Both the position numbers and the translations under genes were made by a program. A stretch of 64,000 nt of DNA from Aquimarina litoralis. Lineage in GTDB: Bacteria; Bacteroidota; Bacteroidia; Flavobacteriales; Flavobacteriaceae. A model generated the notes under the pieces. It was given only the letters and a program-made list of their open reading frames with translations, had not been told where the DNA came from and searched no databases. Shown here one piece after another: positions 18,289-25,941 of the stretch. The first letter of the stretch is position 1. Each line of letters starts with the position of its first letter. Location of the stretch: contig NZ_WEKL01000020.1 of NCBI RefSeq assembly GCF_019295435.1, positions 1 through 64,000 on the forward strand. The letters are read 5' to 3'.

Positions 18289-19899
18289 ATGTTTAAAAGA
18301 ACCCCAATTTCAATAGTTTTTATAGCGTTTTGCATTAGCATCTCATGGTCGCAACAACTGTATAAGAAAAATCAATATCTCGAAAAAGCTAGAGAAAATA
18401 AGTTTGTAAACTTTGAAAAAGCTGTACATAACTATGAAAAAAGTATTGAGTTTTTTACTTTCAAAAAGGACACATTCAATTTGATCAATAGTATCAACGA
18501 GCTTTCTGAGTTGTATGGACATAATCTTAATTATGGAAAAGCATATGATGGTTATTGGAAAGCCTTATTTCTAGCGGAAAAAAGTAATGATTCATTTTCT
18601 AAATCGAGGGTGTATCAATCTCTTGGGTGGTTGTACAGTTTTTATAATAGAAACACAAAGGCATTAGAAAATTTTGGTAATGCTCTTACTATTAGCAAAG
18701 CGCTTTCTTCTCAAAATAGTTTTAGTATCGATTACACCATTAGTGACTATTTTTCTATTGCGAATTTTTATAGATATAATAAGGACTATGAGACTGCGAG
18801 AACTTACCTAGATAGTTGCTATCTCTATTTTAGGTCTAAAAATGAAGGAATTCGAAACTACTTTTTAGAATCTGAAAGAGGTTTTCTTTTAGCAAATGAA
18901 GGAAATTTTGAAAAGGCTGAAGAAATACTTTTAAAATCACACGAATATTTTAAAGAAAATAATGAGTCCTATTTAGTCATCATACATTACTTTCTAGCTA
19001 AATTATATCAACTAAAAAAAGACTTCGAACAAAGTAAATTTCATTACAACAAATCCTTAGAATTATCATATGCTCACAATAGCCATATGAACTATCAAAT
19101 CATTAATCACAAAGAAGTATCTCAATTATATTATAATTCTAAAGATTACCAAAGAGCATTCTCTCATATCAAGGAAGCTATTGATCTAGAAAACAAAATA
19201 TTTGGCATTAATAGTAAAAACAATGAGTACCTATTTGAAATTAAGGATCAATATCGATTACAAAAGGAAAAGCAAGAAAAACTACTAAAGGAGCAACGAT
19301 TATCTGAGCTAGAGAGCAAGCAAAAAATATCTCTTCTTAGTGCTTCACTACTATTTGTTACCCTCTTTTTCCTGATTATCGTGGGTGTAATGACATTTAA
19401 AAATTTAAAAAGAAAACACAAGAGAGAACAACGCTTATTAAAACAAAAACAGAGATTAAAGTTAAACGAAAGTAAGAAAGCAATAGAGCTAAAAAATAAA
19501 GAATTGGCAAAGTCCGCTCTTCAACTTATCGAAAAAGATGAATTCATTGTTGGTTTAAAAAATTCATTAGCCGAGAATAGAGATAATTTGAATTTAAACT
19601 CCGTAAACAAAGTCATTAAATCCATTCAATCTGGAATGGGAAGTAACTGGAAAGAGTTTGAAGCAAGATTTATCAATATAAATCAAGGTTTTTATAAAAA
19701 TTTAAAATCTAGTTTTCCCACATTAACTCAAACAGACCTAAAAATATGCGCTCTCATCAAATTAAATTTCTCTAGCAAAGATATGGCATCATTACTTGGT
19801 ATATCGGTAGAAAGTGTGCATACTTCTAGATATAGGCTACGAAAAAAATTAAAACTAGAAAGAAATGACAACCTAGTTGAATTCATAGCCAATTACTAG
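18289..19899 (+). CDS. TPR / transmembrane / LuxR-type HTH regulator
   Basis: 536 aa. Signal-like N-terminus (ISIVFIAFCISISWSQ), then several TPR-type helical repeats (~25-310), one membrane helix (~346-370, LLFVTLFFLIIVGVMTF), a basic coiled coil (~372-435) and a C-terminal LuxR-type HTH (~475-536, LKICALIKLNFSSKDMASLL). So the TPR part should sit in the periplasm and the DNA-binding part in the cytoplasm, a one-protein transmembrane sensor seen in Bacteroidota. It is divergent from the nine-gene operon and its upstream region carries two copies of the shared element. I infer that it is the activator of the agar genes; the ligand is unknown. Confidence 0.8.
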   Translation: MFKRTPISIVFIAFCISISWSQQLYKKNQYLEKARENKFVNFEKAVHNYEKSIEFFTFKKDTFNLINSINELSELYGHNLNYGKAYDGYWKALFLAEKSNDSFSKSRVYQSLGWLYSFYNRNTKALENFGNALTISKALSSQNSFSIDYTISDYFSIANFYRYNKDYETARTYLDSCYLYFRSKNEGIRNYFLESERGFLLANEGNFEKAEEILLKSHEYFKENNESYLVIIHYFLAKLYQLKKDFEQSKFHYNKSLELSYAHNSHMNYQIINHKEVSQLYYNSKDYQRAFSHIKEAIDLENKIFGINSKNNEYLFEIKDQYRLQKEKQEKLLKEQRLSELESKQKISLLSASLLFVTLFFLIIVGVMTFKNLKRKHKREQRLLKQKQRLKLNESKKAIELKNKELAKSALQLIEKDEFIVGLKNSLAENRDNLNLNSVNKVIKSIQSGMGSNWKEFEARFININQGFYKNLKSSFPTLTQTDLKICALIKLNFSSKDMASLLGISVESVHTSRYRLRKKLKLERNDNLVEFIANY

Positions 19900-19924
19900 T
19901 TGAGAATATATAATACAATCAATT

Positions 19925-19967
19925 GTTAAAACAGTTCAATAATTAGCATTGGCTAAATAGTAATTTG
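19925..19967 (+). promoter_or_regulatory. Alcohol dehydrogenase promoter element shared with the P450 promoter
   Basis: GTTAAAACAGTTCAATAA (19925-19942) continues ATTAGC and matches GTTAAAATAGTTTAATAA at 21967 upstream of the P450. A TTTG-containing near -7 box (TAATTTG, 19961-19967) follows. The distance from element to box differs by 22 bp (two helix turns) between the two promoters. The likely meaning is common control of the two units. Confidence 0.4.
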
Positions 19968-19991
19968 CAGCTAACAATTATATTTTTAGGG

Positions 19992-21116
19992 ATGTTAGCA
20001 AAAGCAGCAATTACCAATGGAAATGGTGATTTTTCTATCGAAGATATTACGATACTTAAACCTGAAGGTGATGAAGTTGTCGTAAAAATAATGGCAGCAG
20101 GTTTATGTCATACTGATTATGATTCTCTGCATTGGGGCAGACCTGTTATATTAGGACATGAGGGCGCTGGAATTGTAACAGATATTGGACCTGATGTAAC
20201 CTCTGTTTCTCCTGGAGATCATGTAATACTTAACTGGGCAATTCCTTGTGGAACTTGTTTTCAATGTCAGGAGCAAAATCAGCATATTTGCGAGAATAAT
20301 TCTCCAGTAGTTGCAGGAGATGCTTTACCCGACGGAGAAGTTTCAGCAGGACATGCACGATTAGAGAGTACCACTTTTAAGGATAAAGGTATTGAACGTT
20401 CCTTTAATATCGGTACCTTATCCACACATACTGTTGTGAGAGAACAGGCTGTTGTTAAGTATCAAACTGCAATTCCTTTCAGTTCTGCATCCATTGTAAG
20501 TTGTGGAGTAATGACTGGATACGGCTCTGCTGTAAATACAGCAAAAGTAACTCCAGGATCTACTGTAGCTGTCATTGGAACTGGTGGTGTAGGTCTTAAT
20601 GTAATTCAGGGAGCTAAAATATCAGGTGCGGCCAAAATTGTAGCCATAGACATTAATGAAGCAAGATTAGAAATGGCAAAGCAATTTGGCGCTACTCATT
20701 TTGTACTAGCGCAAAAATCTGATAAAGGCTTAAAAGAAGCTACGATAAAAGTTAAAGAGATTGTTGGCAAAAGAGGCGCCGATTTTGCATTTGAATGTAC
20801 TGCCATACCAGAATTAGGTGCTGCACCTTTGGGAATGATTCGTAACGCGGGTACAGCAGTTCAGGTAAGTGGAATTGAACAAGAAGTGACAATTGATATG
20901 CAATTATTCGAATGGGATAAAATTTATATCAATCCTTTATACGGTAAATGCAGGCCTCATATCGACTTTCCTAAAATTTTGGAACTCTATGACAAAGGTG
21001 ATTTATTATTAGATGAAATGGTAACCTCAACCTATAAATTCGAAGAATTACAACAAGCATTTGATGATATGTTGGCTGGAAAAAATGCGAAAGGAGTTAT
21101 TGTTTTTGAGTCTTAA
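19992..21116 (+). CDS. Zinc-dependent alcohol dehydrogenase, probably formaldehyde-active
   Basis: I start at 19992 (MLAKAAITNG), giving 374 aa; the upstream in-frame ATG at 19965 overlaps the promoter. Both zinc sites are complete: catalytic Cys39 (GLCHTD), His56-Glu57 (GHEGAG), and structural Cys86, 89, 92, 100. The NAD loop is GTGGVGLNV. It resembles class III (S-hydroxymethyl-thiol/formaldehyde) dehydrogenases. Next to a demethylating P450, a role in removing formaldehyde is likely, either thiol-linked oxidation toward formate or reduction to methanol, as has been reported for ADHs near such P450s. The direction of reaction is not shown by sequence. Confidence 0.82.
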   Translation: MLAKAAITNGNGDFSIEDITILKPEGDEVVVKIMAAGLCHTDYDSLHWGRPVILGHEGAGIVTDIGPDVTSVSPGDHVILNWAIPCGTCFQCQEQNQHICENNSPVVAGDALPDGEVSAGHARLESTTFKDKGIERSFNIGTLSTHTVVREQAVVKYQTAIPFSSASIVSCGVMTGYGSAVNTAKVTPGSTVAVIGTGGVGLNVIQGAKISGAAKIVAIDINEARLEMAKQFGATHFVLAQKSDKGLKEATIKVKEIVGKRGADFAFECTAIPELGAAPLGMIRNAGTAVQVSGIEQEVTIDMQLFEWDKIYINPLYGKCRPHIDFPKILELYDKGDLLLDEMVTSTYKFEELQQAFDDMLAGKNAKGVIVFES

Positions 21117-21148
21117 TAAAGTATTAAAAAATCAAAAAGACATTCGCT

Positions 21149-21961
21149 ATGCCATCAAAATTCAGAACAACAGAAATATCAGATCCTCGTTTTGAAGCCG
21201 ATCAATTACGGCACATTACAGTAAAAAGTACCCATCTCAAACAAAGAGGTGATATTACGGTTTATGTGCCTTCTGGGCAAAATCTGAAAGATTTACCAAT
21301 AACTATTCTGCTTCATGGAGTTTATGGTAGTCATTGGATTTGGTCTCAGAAAACGGGTATTCATCTAAAAATGGAATCTTGGATTCAAAATAGTGAAATT
21401 GAACCTATGATTATCGCTATGCCATCCGACGGATTATGGGGAGACGGAAGTGGTTATCTTACACATACACATGCTGATTATGAGAAATGGATTACCGAAG
21501 ATGTTATAAATGCTGTTATCGAATTGATCCCACAAGCTAGTACCAATTCCAAAGTATGTATTGCCGGATTATCCATGGGAGGATTTGGTGCGTTAAGATT
21601 AGGAATTAAAAACCATCAAAAGTTTGAGGCGATATCTGGATTATCCTCTATAACGATACTTGAAGAAATGAAACTTTTTGTTGAAGAGCCTTTGAATGCT
21701 TATTTTCAGGAAGAGAAAGAAAATGAATCCATCTATCAAACCGTCTTAACCTATAAAGAACATCTTCCTAAGCTACAATTTGATTGTGGTGTAGATGACA
21801 TTCTAATTGAAGGTAATCGAAAATTACATTATCAATTAAAAGAACTAAACATAGCACATACATATCAAGAACATCCAGGAAAACATGAATGGAGCTATTG
21901 GGAAACTCATATAAAAGACACCATACTTTTTTTCAACAATGTCCTTCAAACCTCTGAATAG
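21149..21961 (+). CDS. Esterase-D-like alpha/beta hydrolase (possible S-formylthiol hydrolase)
   Basis: 270-aa alpha/beta hydrolase of the esterase D / S-formylglutathione hydrolase type. Nucleophile Ser142 is in GLSMGGFG, the oxyanion segment is LLHGVYGSHWIW, and the final His is in HPGKHEWSYW. No signal peptide, so cytoplasmic. It starts 32 bp after the alcohol dehydrogenase. That pairing is the classic arrangement of thiol-dependent formaldehyde oxidation, where the hydrolase frees formate from the S-formyl adduct. A carbohydrate or acyl esterase is the main alternative. The thiol cofactor in this organism is unknown. Confidence 0.72.
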   Translation: MPSKFRTTEISDPRFEADQLRHITVKSTHLKQRGDITVYVPSGQNLKDLPITILLHGVYGSHWIWSQKTGIHLKMESWIQNSEIEPMIIAMPSDGLWGDGSGYLTHTHADYEKWITEDVINAVIELIPQASTNSKVCIAGLSMGGFGALRLGIKNHQKFEAISGLSSITILEEMKLFVEEPLNAYFQEEKENESIYQTVLTYKEHLPKLQFDCGVDDILIEGNRKLHYQLKELNIAHTYQEHPGKHEWSYWETHIKDTILFFNNVLQTSE

Positions 21962-22031
21962 AATAAGTTAAAATAGTTTAATAATTTATCAAAATAAGTT
22001 AATTACTATTAAGCACATCTCGCTTACTTTG
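21962..22031 (+). promoter_or_regulatory. P450 promoter region with AATAAGTTAA direct repeats
   Basis: AATAAGTTAA occurs at 21962-21971 and 21993-22002, 31 bp apart (three helix turns). The second copy extends as AATAAGTTAATTACTATT and matches the AraC-gene promoter (complement of 25790-25799) at 16 of 18 positions. The element shared with the ADH promoter overlaps at 21967. TTACTTTG (22024-22031) is a near -7 box just before the P450 start. The arrangement suits an AraC-type activator. Confidence 0.5.
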
Positions 22032-22052
22032 TTACACTAAATAATTCAGTTT

Positions 22053-23210
22053 ATGAAGAATAGTAAGTTTTCTGATCCTTTTGACAAAGCTCGACAAGAA
22101 AAAGGATATGGTGAAATGAATGATCAGGATGATCCTGTTACTATGGTGTTACGCCTTAAAGATGTTCGAAAATGCGCTCATAATTGGAAAACATATCAAT
22201 CTGGAGCTGTTCCAGGACGAATTGTAATTCCATCAGAAGTTCATATACGAGATACGCGTCAAATCCCATTTGAAGTAGACCCTCCGATGCACAAAACCTA
22301 CAGAGATCTCATTGAAGAGTGGTTTAAAAGGCCATTACTTCCAGAATATCAAGCTGAATTGGTTAGCATCATTGAAGATATAGTTGATAAAGCTCTTACA
22401 AAAAATGGTCCAGTAGAAGTTGTAGAAGAATTTGCTTTACGCATACAATCAAGAGCCCTAACCTTATTACTAAATATTCCGTATAAAGAATCTGAAACTT
22501 GGATCTCTTGGGGAACTCATGTATTTAGAAGTGAAGACAGTGCATTAGATGGTAGCAAGGCAAACATCCTATATGATTATATAGATGCGCAAATTGAAAA
22601 CGCGGTAAAAAACCCTGGTAAAGACTTATACTCCATTTTATTAAACACAAACATTGAAGATAGAAAACTCACAAGAGAAGAAGTAAAGGGAATTATGATT
22701 CTAACCTTTGCTGGAGGAAGAGATACAGTAATTAATTCTATAACAAATACAGTTGCCTATTTTGCTGAACATAAAGAGTCTTTACAATTACTGAAAGATG
22801 AACCTGAGATCATTGGCAAAGCTGTAGAAGAGCTGATACGATATTTTGCACCATTAACACAAATGGGAAGAGTAGCTACTCAAGATACAGTGGTTTGCGA
22901 GCATGCCGTAAAAAAAGATACTCGTATTTCTCTATGTTGGGCATCTGCTAATAGAGATGAAACGGTATTTGAAAATCCAAATGAAGTAGTATTAGACAGA
23001 AAAATCAATCCTCATGTAAGCTTTGGTTTTAGTCATCACAAATGCTTAGGAGCTACGCATGCTCGTCAAATAATGAAGATACTCTTACAAACATTAACTA
23101 AAAAAGTGACCTCTATAGAAATTGTCGATGCTCAGGAAAAGATTGAAGAGCTTGGAGAATTTAAAAGAAAGGTAGGTTTTAATAGCCTGACCATAAAGTT
23201 TAATAAATAA
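22053..23210 (+). CDS. Cytochrome P450 (6-O-methyl-D-galactose demethylase type)
   Basis: 385-aa soluble bacterial P450. Heme thiolate Cys331 lies in SFGFSHHKCLG; the usual Gly three before the conserved His region is Ser here. The I-helix oxygen motif is AGGRDT (220-225) and the ExxR pair is Glu260/Arg263. P450s of this context in Zobellia and Formosa remove the methyl ether from 6-O-methyl-D-galactose of porphyran/agarose, giving galactose and formaldehyde. Ferredoxin and ferredoxin reductase follow directly (37- and 44-bp gaps), completing a three-component class I system. Function is inferred from context; the P450 fold is certain. Confidence 0.88.
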   Translation: MKNSKFSDPFDKARQEKGYGEMNDQDDPVTMVLRLKDVRKCAHNWKTYQSGAVPGRIVIPSEVHIRDTRQIPFEVDPPMHKTYRDLIEEWFKRPLLPEYQAELVSIIEDIVDKALTKNGPVEVVEEFALRIQSRALTLLLNIPYKESETWISWGTHVFRSEDSALDGSKANILYDYIDAQIENAVKNPGKDLYSILLNTNIEDRKLTREEVKGIMILTFAGGRDTVINSITNTVAYFAEHKESLQLLKDEPEIIGKAVEELIRYFAPLTQMGRVATQDTVVCEHAVKKDTRISLCWASANRDETVFENPNEVVLDRKINPHVSFGFSHHKCLGATHARQIMKILLQTLTKKVTSIEIVDAQEKIEELGEFKRKVGFNSLTIKFNK

Positions 23211-23247
23211 CACTCCTTTCAAAAAAATAATTTAAAAAAATATAAGT

Positions 23248-23556
23248 ATGCCTAAAATAACTTTTATCACTAGTGAAGACGAAACCATTTCAGTAGAAGG
23301 AACTTCAGGATCTGTAATGCAGCTAGCCGTAGATAATGATATCAAAGGAATTGAAGGAGATTGTGGTGGTGTTTGTTCTTGCGCTACCTGTCATGTATTT
23401 ATTCATCCAGATCATTTCGCAAAAACAGGTGCTCCTGGAGAAATAGAAAAAGATATGTTAGAACTAGATGATAATGTAACTGAATACAGCAGATTGTGTT
23501 GTCAATTAGAAATTAACGACAATTTGGATGGGTTGATAGTCACAGTAGCCCAATAA
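23248..23556 (+). CDS. [2Fe-2S] ferredoxin (putidaredoxin type)
   Basis: 102 aa with the adrenodoxin/putidaredoxin cluster motif: Cys39, Cys45, Cys48 (GDCGGVCSCATCH) and Cys85 (RLCCQL). Two extra cysteines, 43 and 84, lie next to ligands; whether they matter is unknown. It lies between the P450 and its reductase and must carry electrons from one to the other. Confidence 0.93.
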   Translation: MPKITFITSEDETISVEGTSGSVMQLAVDNDIKGIEGDCGGVCSCATCHVFIHPDHFAKTGAPGEIEKDMLELDDNVTEYSRLCCQLEINDNLDGLIVTVAQ

Positions 23557-23600
23557 ACTTATAACAACCAGTCCTACCTTTAATTACCTCAATCATTACT

Positions 23601-24860
23601 ATGCCTAACGAAAACACAAAAGCTCCAATATGTTTGGTTATTGGAGCAAGTCATGCGGGAATTAATTTTGCATTTTCTCTTAGAAAAGAAGGATGGACTG
23701 GTTCTATAATTGTATTCGACAAGGATCCAGAAACTCCTTATCATCGACCTCCATTATCGAAATCCTATTTAACCTCAACAGAAGAGACAAATAATAACTT
23801 ACTGAAGTCATTAGAAAGTTATGAAAAAGAAAATATTAAGTTATATCTTGGTGTTTCTATAAAGAAAATTGACCGTATTCATAAAACTGTCATTACAGAA
23901 GATGGTTCTAGACAACAATACGATAAACTTGTAATTGCTACTGGTGCAAGACCTCTAATTCCACCTATTAAAGGTTTAGATAAAGTAACTGAAGTATATA
24001 CGCTTAGAACAGCACATGATGCTACTACAATTCGCCAGAAAGTTAAAGAGAACATCAGCAAAAGAGTGCTCATTATTGGTGGACGATATACAGGATTAGA
24101 GATTGCCGCCTCCTTAAGAAAACTCGGAACTTCTGTTACTCTTTTGGAACGCGAATCCAAAATACTAGCGAGAGTGACATCTCCTGAGATGAGTCAATTT
24201 TTTTATGATGTACATATCTTAAATGGAGTTCAAATTCATACCAACAAAAATGTTTCTTCAGTCACATCTATAAACCATACAAATACTATCACTTGTGATG
24301 ATGAAACCTCGTATGAAGCTGAAATAATTATATTAGGTACTGGGGTTATAGTAAATACTGAATTAGCAAAAGATGCAGGGATTCAAACCGAGAATGGTAT
24401 AAAAGTGAATCAAGCATGCCAAACAAACGACAAAGATATTTATGCCATTGGCGATTGTACATTTCATCATAACCCTCATTATAATCGTTTTGTACGCCTT
24501 GAGTCTGTACAAAATGCCGTAGATCAAGCAAAGATTGCAGCCGCTTCGATCTGCGGAAAAGAAGTTATTTATGATACGATCCCATGGTTTTGGTCGGATC
24601 AATATGAAATTAAACTACAAATGGTAGGCTTACCTTTTGATTACAATGAAGCAATTATCAGAAATGAAGAGGAAACTACTTATAAGTTTTCCATTTGGTA
24701 TTTTGATAATGATGAATTATTGGCGGTAGATGCTATCAATAATGCGAAAGCATATGTGTTAGGTACTAAATCCATTAAAGAACACTTAAAAATCAATAAA
24801 TCTAATCTTCGGGATTCTTCTTTAAAGCTAAACCTTGCAAATCTAATCTTAAAAGAGTAA
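23601..24860 (+). CDS. FAD-dependent ferredoxin reductase
   Basis: 419-aa protein of the putidaredoxin-reductase/rubredoxin-reductase type. The FAD motif is VIGASHAGI near residue 13, the NAD(P)H motif is IIGGRYTGLEIA (third position Arg instead of the common Gly), and the C-terminal FAD motif IYAIGDCTF is intact. It transfers electrons from NAD(P)H to the adjacent ferredoxin for the P450. It ends 21 bp before the converging AraC gene. Confidence 0.92.
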   Translation: MPNENTKAPICLVIGASHAGINFAFSLRKEGWTGSIIVFDKDPETPYHRPPLSKSYLTSTEETNNNLLKSLESYEKENIKLYLGVSIKKIDRIHKTVITEDGSRQQYDKLVIATGARPLIPPIKGLDKVTEVYTLRTAHDATTIRQKVKENISKRVLIIGGRYTGLEIAASLRKLGTSVTLLERESKILARVTSPEMSQFFYDVHILNGVQIHTNKNVSSVTSINHTNTITCDDETSYEAEIIILGTGVIVNTELAKDAGIQTENGIKVNQACQTNDKDIYAIGDCTFHHNPHYNRFVRLESVQNAVDQAKIAAASICGKEVIYDTIPWFWSDQYEIKLQMVGLPFDYNEAIIRNEEETTYKFSIWYFDNDELLAVDAINNAKAYVLGTKSIKEHLKINKSNLRDSSLKLNLANLILKE

Positions 24861-24881
24861 AAAAACACTTTAAAGGAGCCA

Positions 24882-25778
24882 TTATCCATCCTTAGCAGAT
24901 TTTCGCAGGGTATAAGGTGAAATCTTTTCTATTTTTTTAAACTGCCTATTAAAATAAGGAACAGAGTTATATCCACATTCAAAAGCAATTTCTTTGATTG
25001 GCATGTCTGTATTAATCAATAATTTTTTAGCAAAATCTATTCGTATTTTATTTAAGTAATTGGTGAAGGTAAAGCTAGTTTCACTTTTAAAATATCTACA
25101 AAAAGCGGATACCGTCATATTTACCATTTCGGCACACTTTTCTAGAGAGACATCTTGTTTATAATGCTCCATTATAAATTCGTGAACCTTCAAAATCCTA
25201 TTTGATTTAAAATAGAAACTATTTTTTAAATAATTTTCTGATGCTAACACTTGATATCCTGAAAGATTAATAAGATCCAGTATCTTAATTAGTTTTAGCA
25301 ATTGATCCAAAGGAGAAAGCCTAGGGATTTCCTGCAGTAATTCAGCGATCTCAGTTCGATGTTTACCTATAATTTTTATACCTCTTTCGGACGCCTGAAG
25401 TACTTTACGAACTCCTTTGAGTTCAGGTACATCCACAAAATGAGATCCAAAAATATCTTTTCTAAATTGTACATAAATAGACTCACAGTACTCTTCAGAA
25501 CTCTCCTCAAGAAATCGCGCATCTGGAATCCAAGCATGAGGTAAATATCCGCCAAGCAAAACCAAATCTCCTATTTCAAAATCTTCACCATGATCCGCTA
25601 CTAATCTTTTGCCTTGCCCGTTAACAATCAATAATAATTCAAATTCGGGATGATAATGCCAGTTGCTACTAAAATAGGGTTGTTTGTACACTCCTGTATG
25701 AAAAGAAGCGTGTTGCGAAGTTTCTATTTTTTCTAGTGAAACTTCTATTTTAGGATGTTCTGAAACCGGTTTCAACAC
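24882..25778 (-). CDS. AraC-family transcriptional regulator (cupin sensor)
   Basis: 298 aa. N-terminal cupin-like sensor (~35-110, SSNWHYHPEFELLLIVNGQG) and C-terminal double HTH (~195-295, VSLEKCAEMVNMTVSAFCRY and IKEIAFECGYNSVPYFNRQF). The organization is that of sugar-responsive AraC proteins. It sits between the ferredoxin reductase and the formate dehydrogenase genes, divergent from the latter. Its own promoter and the P450 promoter share the AATAAGTTAATT element, so it likely controls the demethylation and formate genes. The inducer is unknown; a methylated sugar is a reasonable guess. Confidence 0.88.
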   Translation of the reverse strand: MLKPVSEHPKIEVSLEKIETSQHASFHTGVYKQPYFSSNWHYHPEFELLLIVNGQGKRLVADHGEDFEIGDLVLLGGYLPHAWIPDARFLEESSEEYCESIYVQFRKDIFGSHFVDVPELKGVRKVLQASERGIKIIGKHRTEIAELLQEIPRLSPLDQLLKLIKILDLINLSGYQVLASENYLKNSFYFKSNRILKVHEFIMEHYKQDVSLEKCAEMVNMTVSAFCRYFKSETSFTFTNYLNKIRIDFAKKLLINTDMPIKEIAFECGYNSVPYFNRQFKKIEKISPYTLRKSAKDG

Positions 25779-25789
25779 AACAATAAAAA

Positions 25790-25830
25790 TTAACTTATTG
25801 CAAAAATAGTATAATTATTACTCTAAGCAA
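25790..25830 (-). promoter_or_regulatory. AraC-gene promoter with AATAAGTTAA element
   Basis: On the minus strand a perfect -7 box TATTTTTG (complement of 25801-25808) is preceded 19 bp upstream by TTG (complement of 25828-25830). AATAAGTTAA (complement of 25790-25799) overlaps the expected transcription start, as expected for autorepression. The same element occurs twice before the P450. Confidence 0.6.
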
Positions 25831-25941
25831 CCTCTTATCTTCGTGAAATAGATATACTGGAACTATTTATTTTTATAAATAGATTATTTATTATACCGAT
25901 AATTGTATCTTCCATTTCATTAATTTCTTCATTTCACAAAA

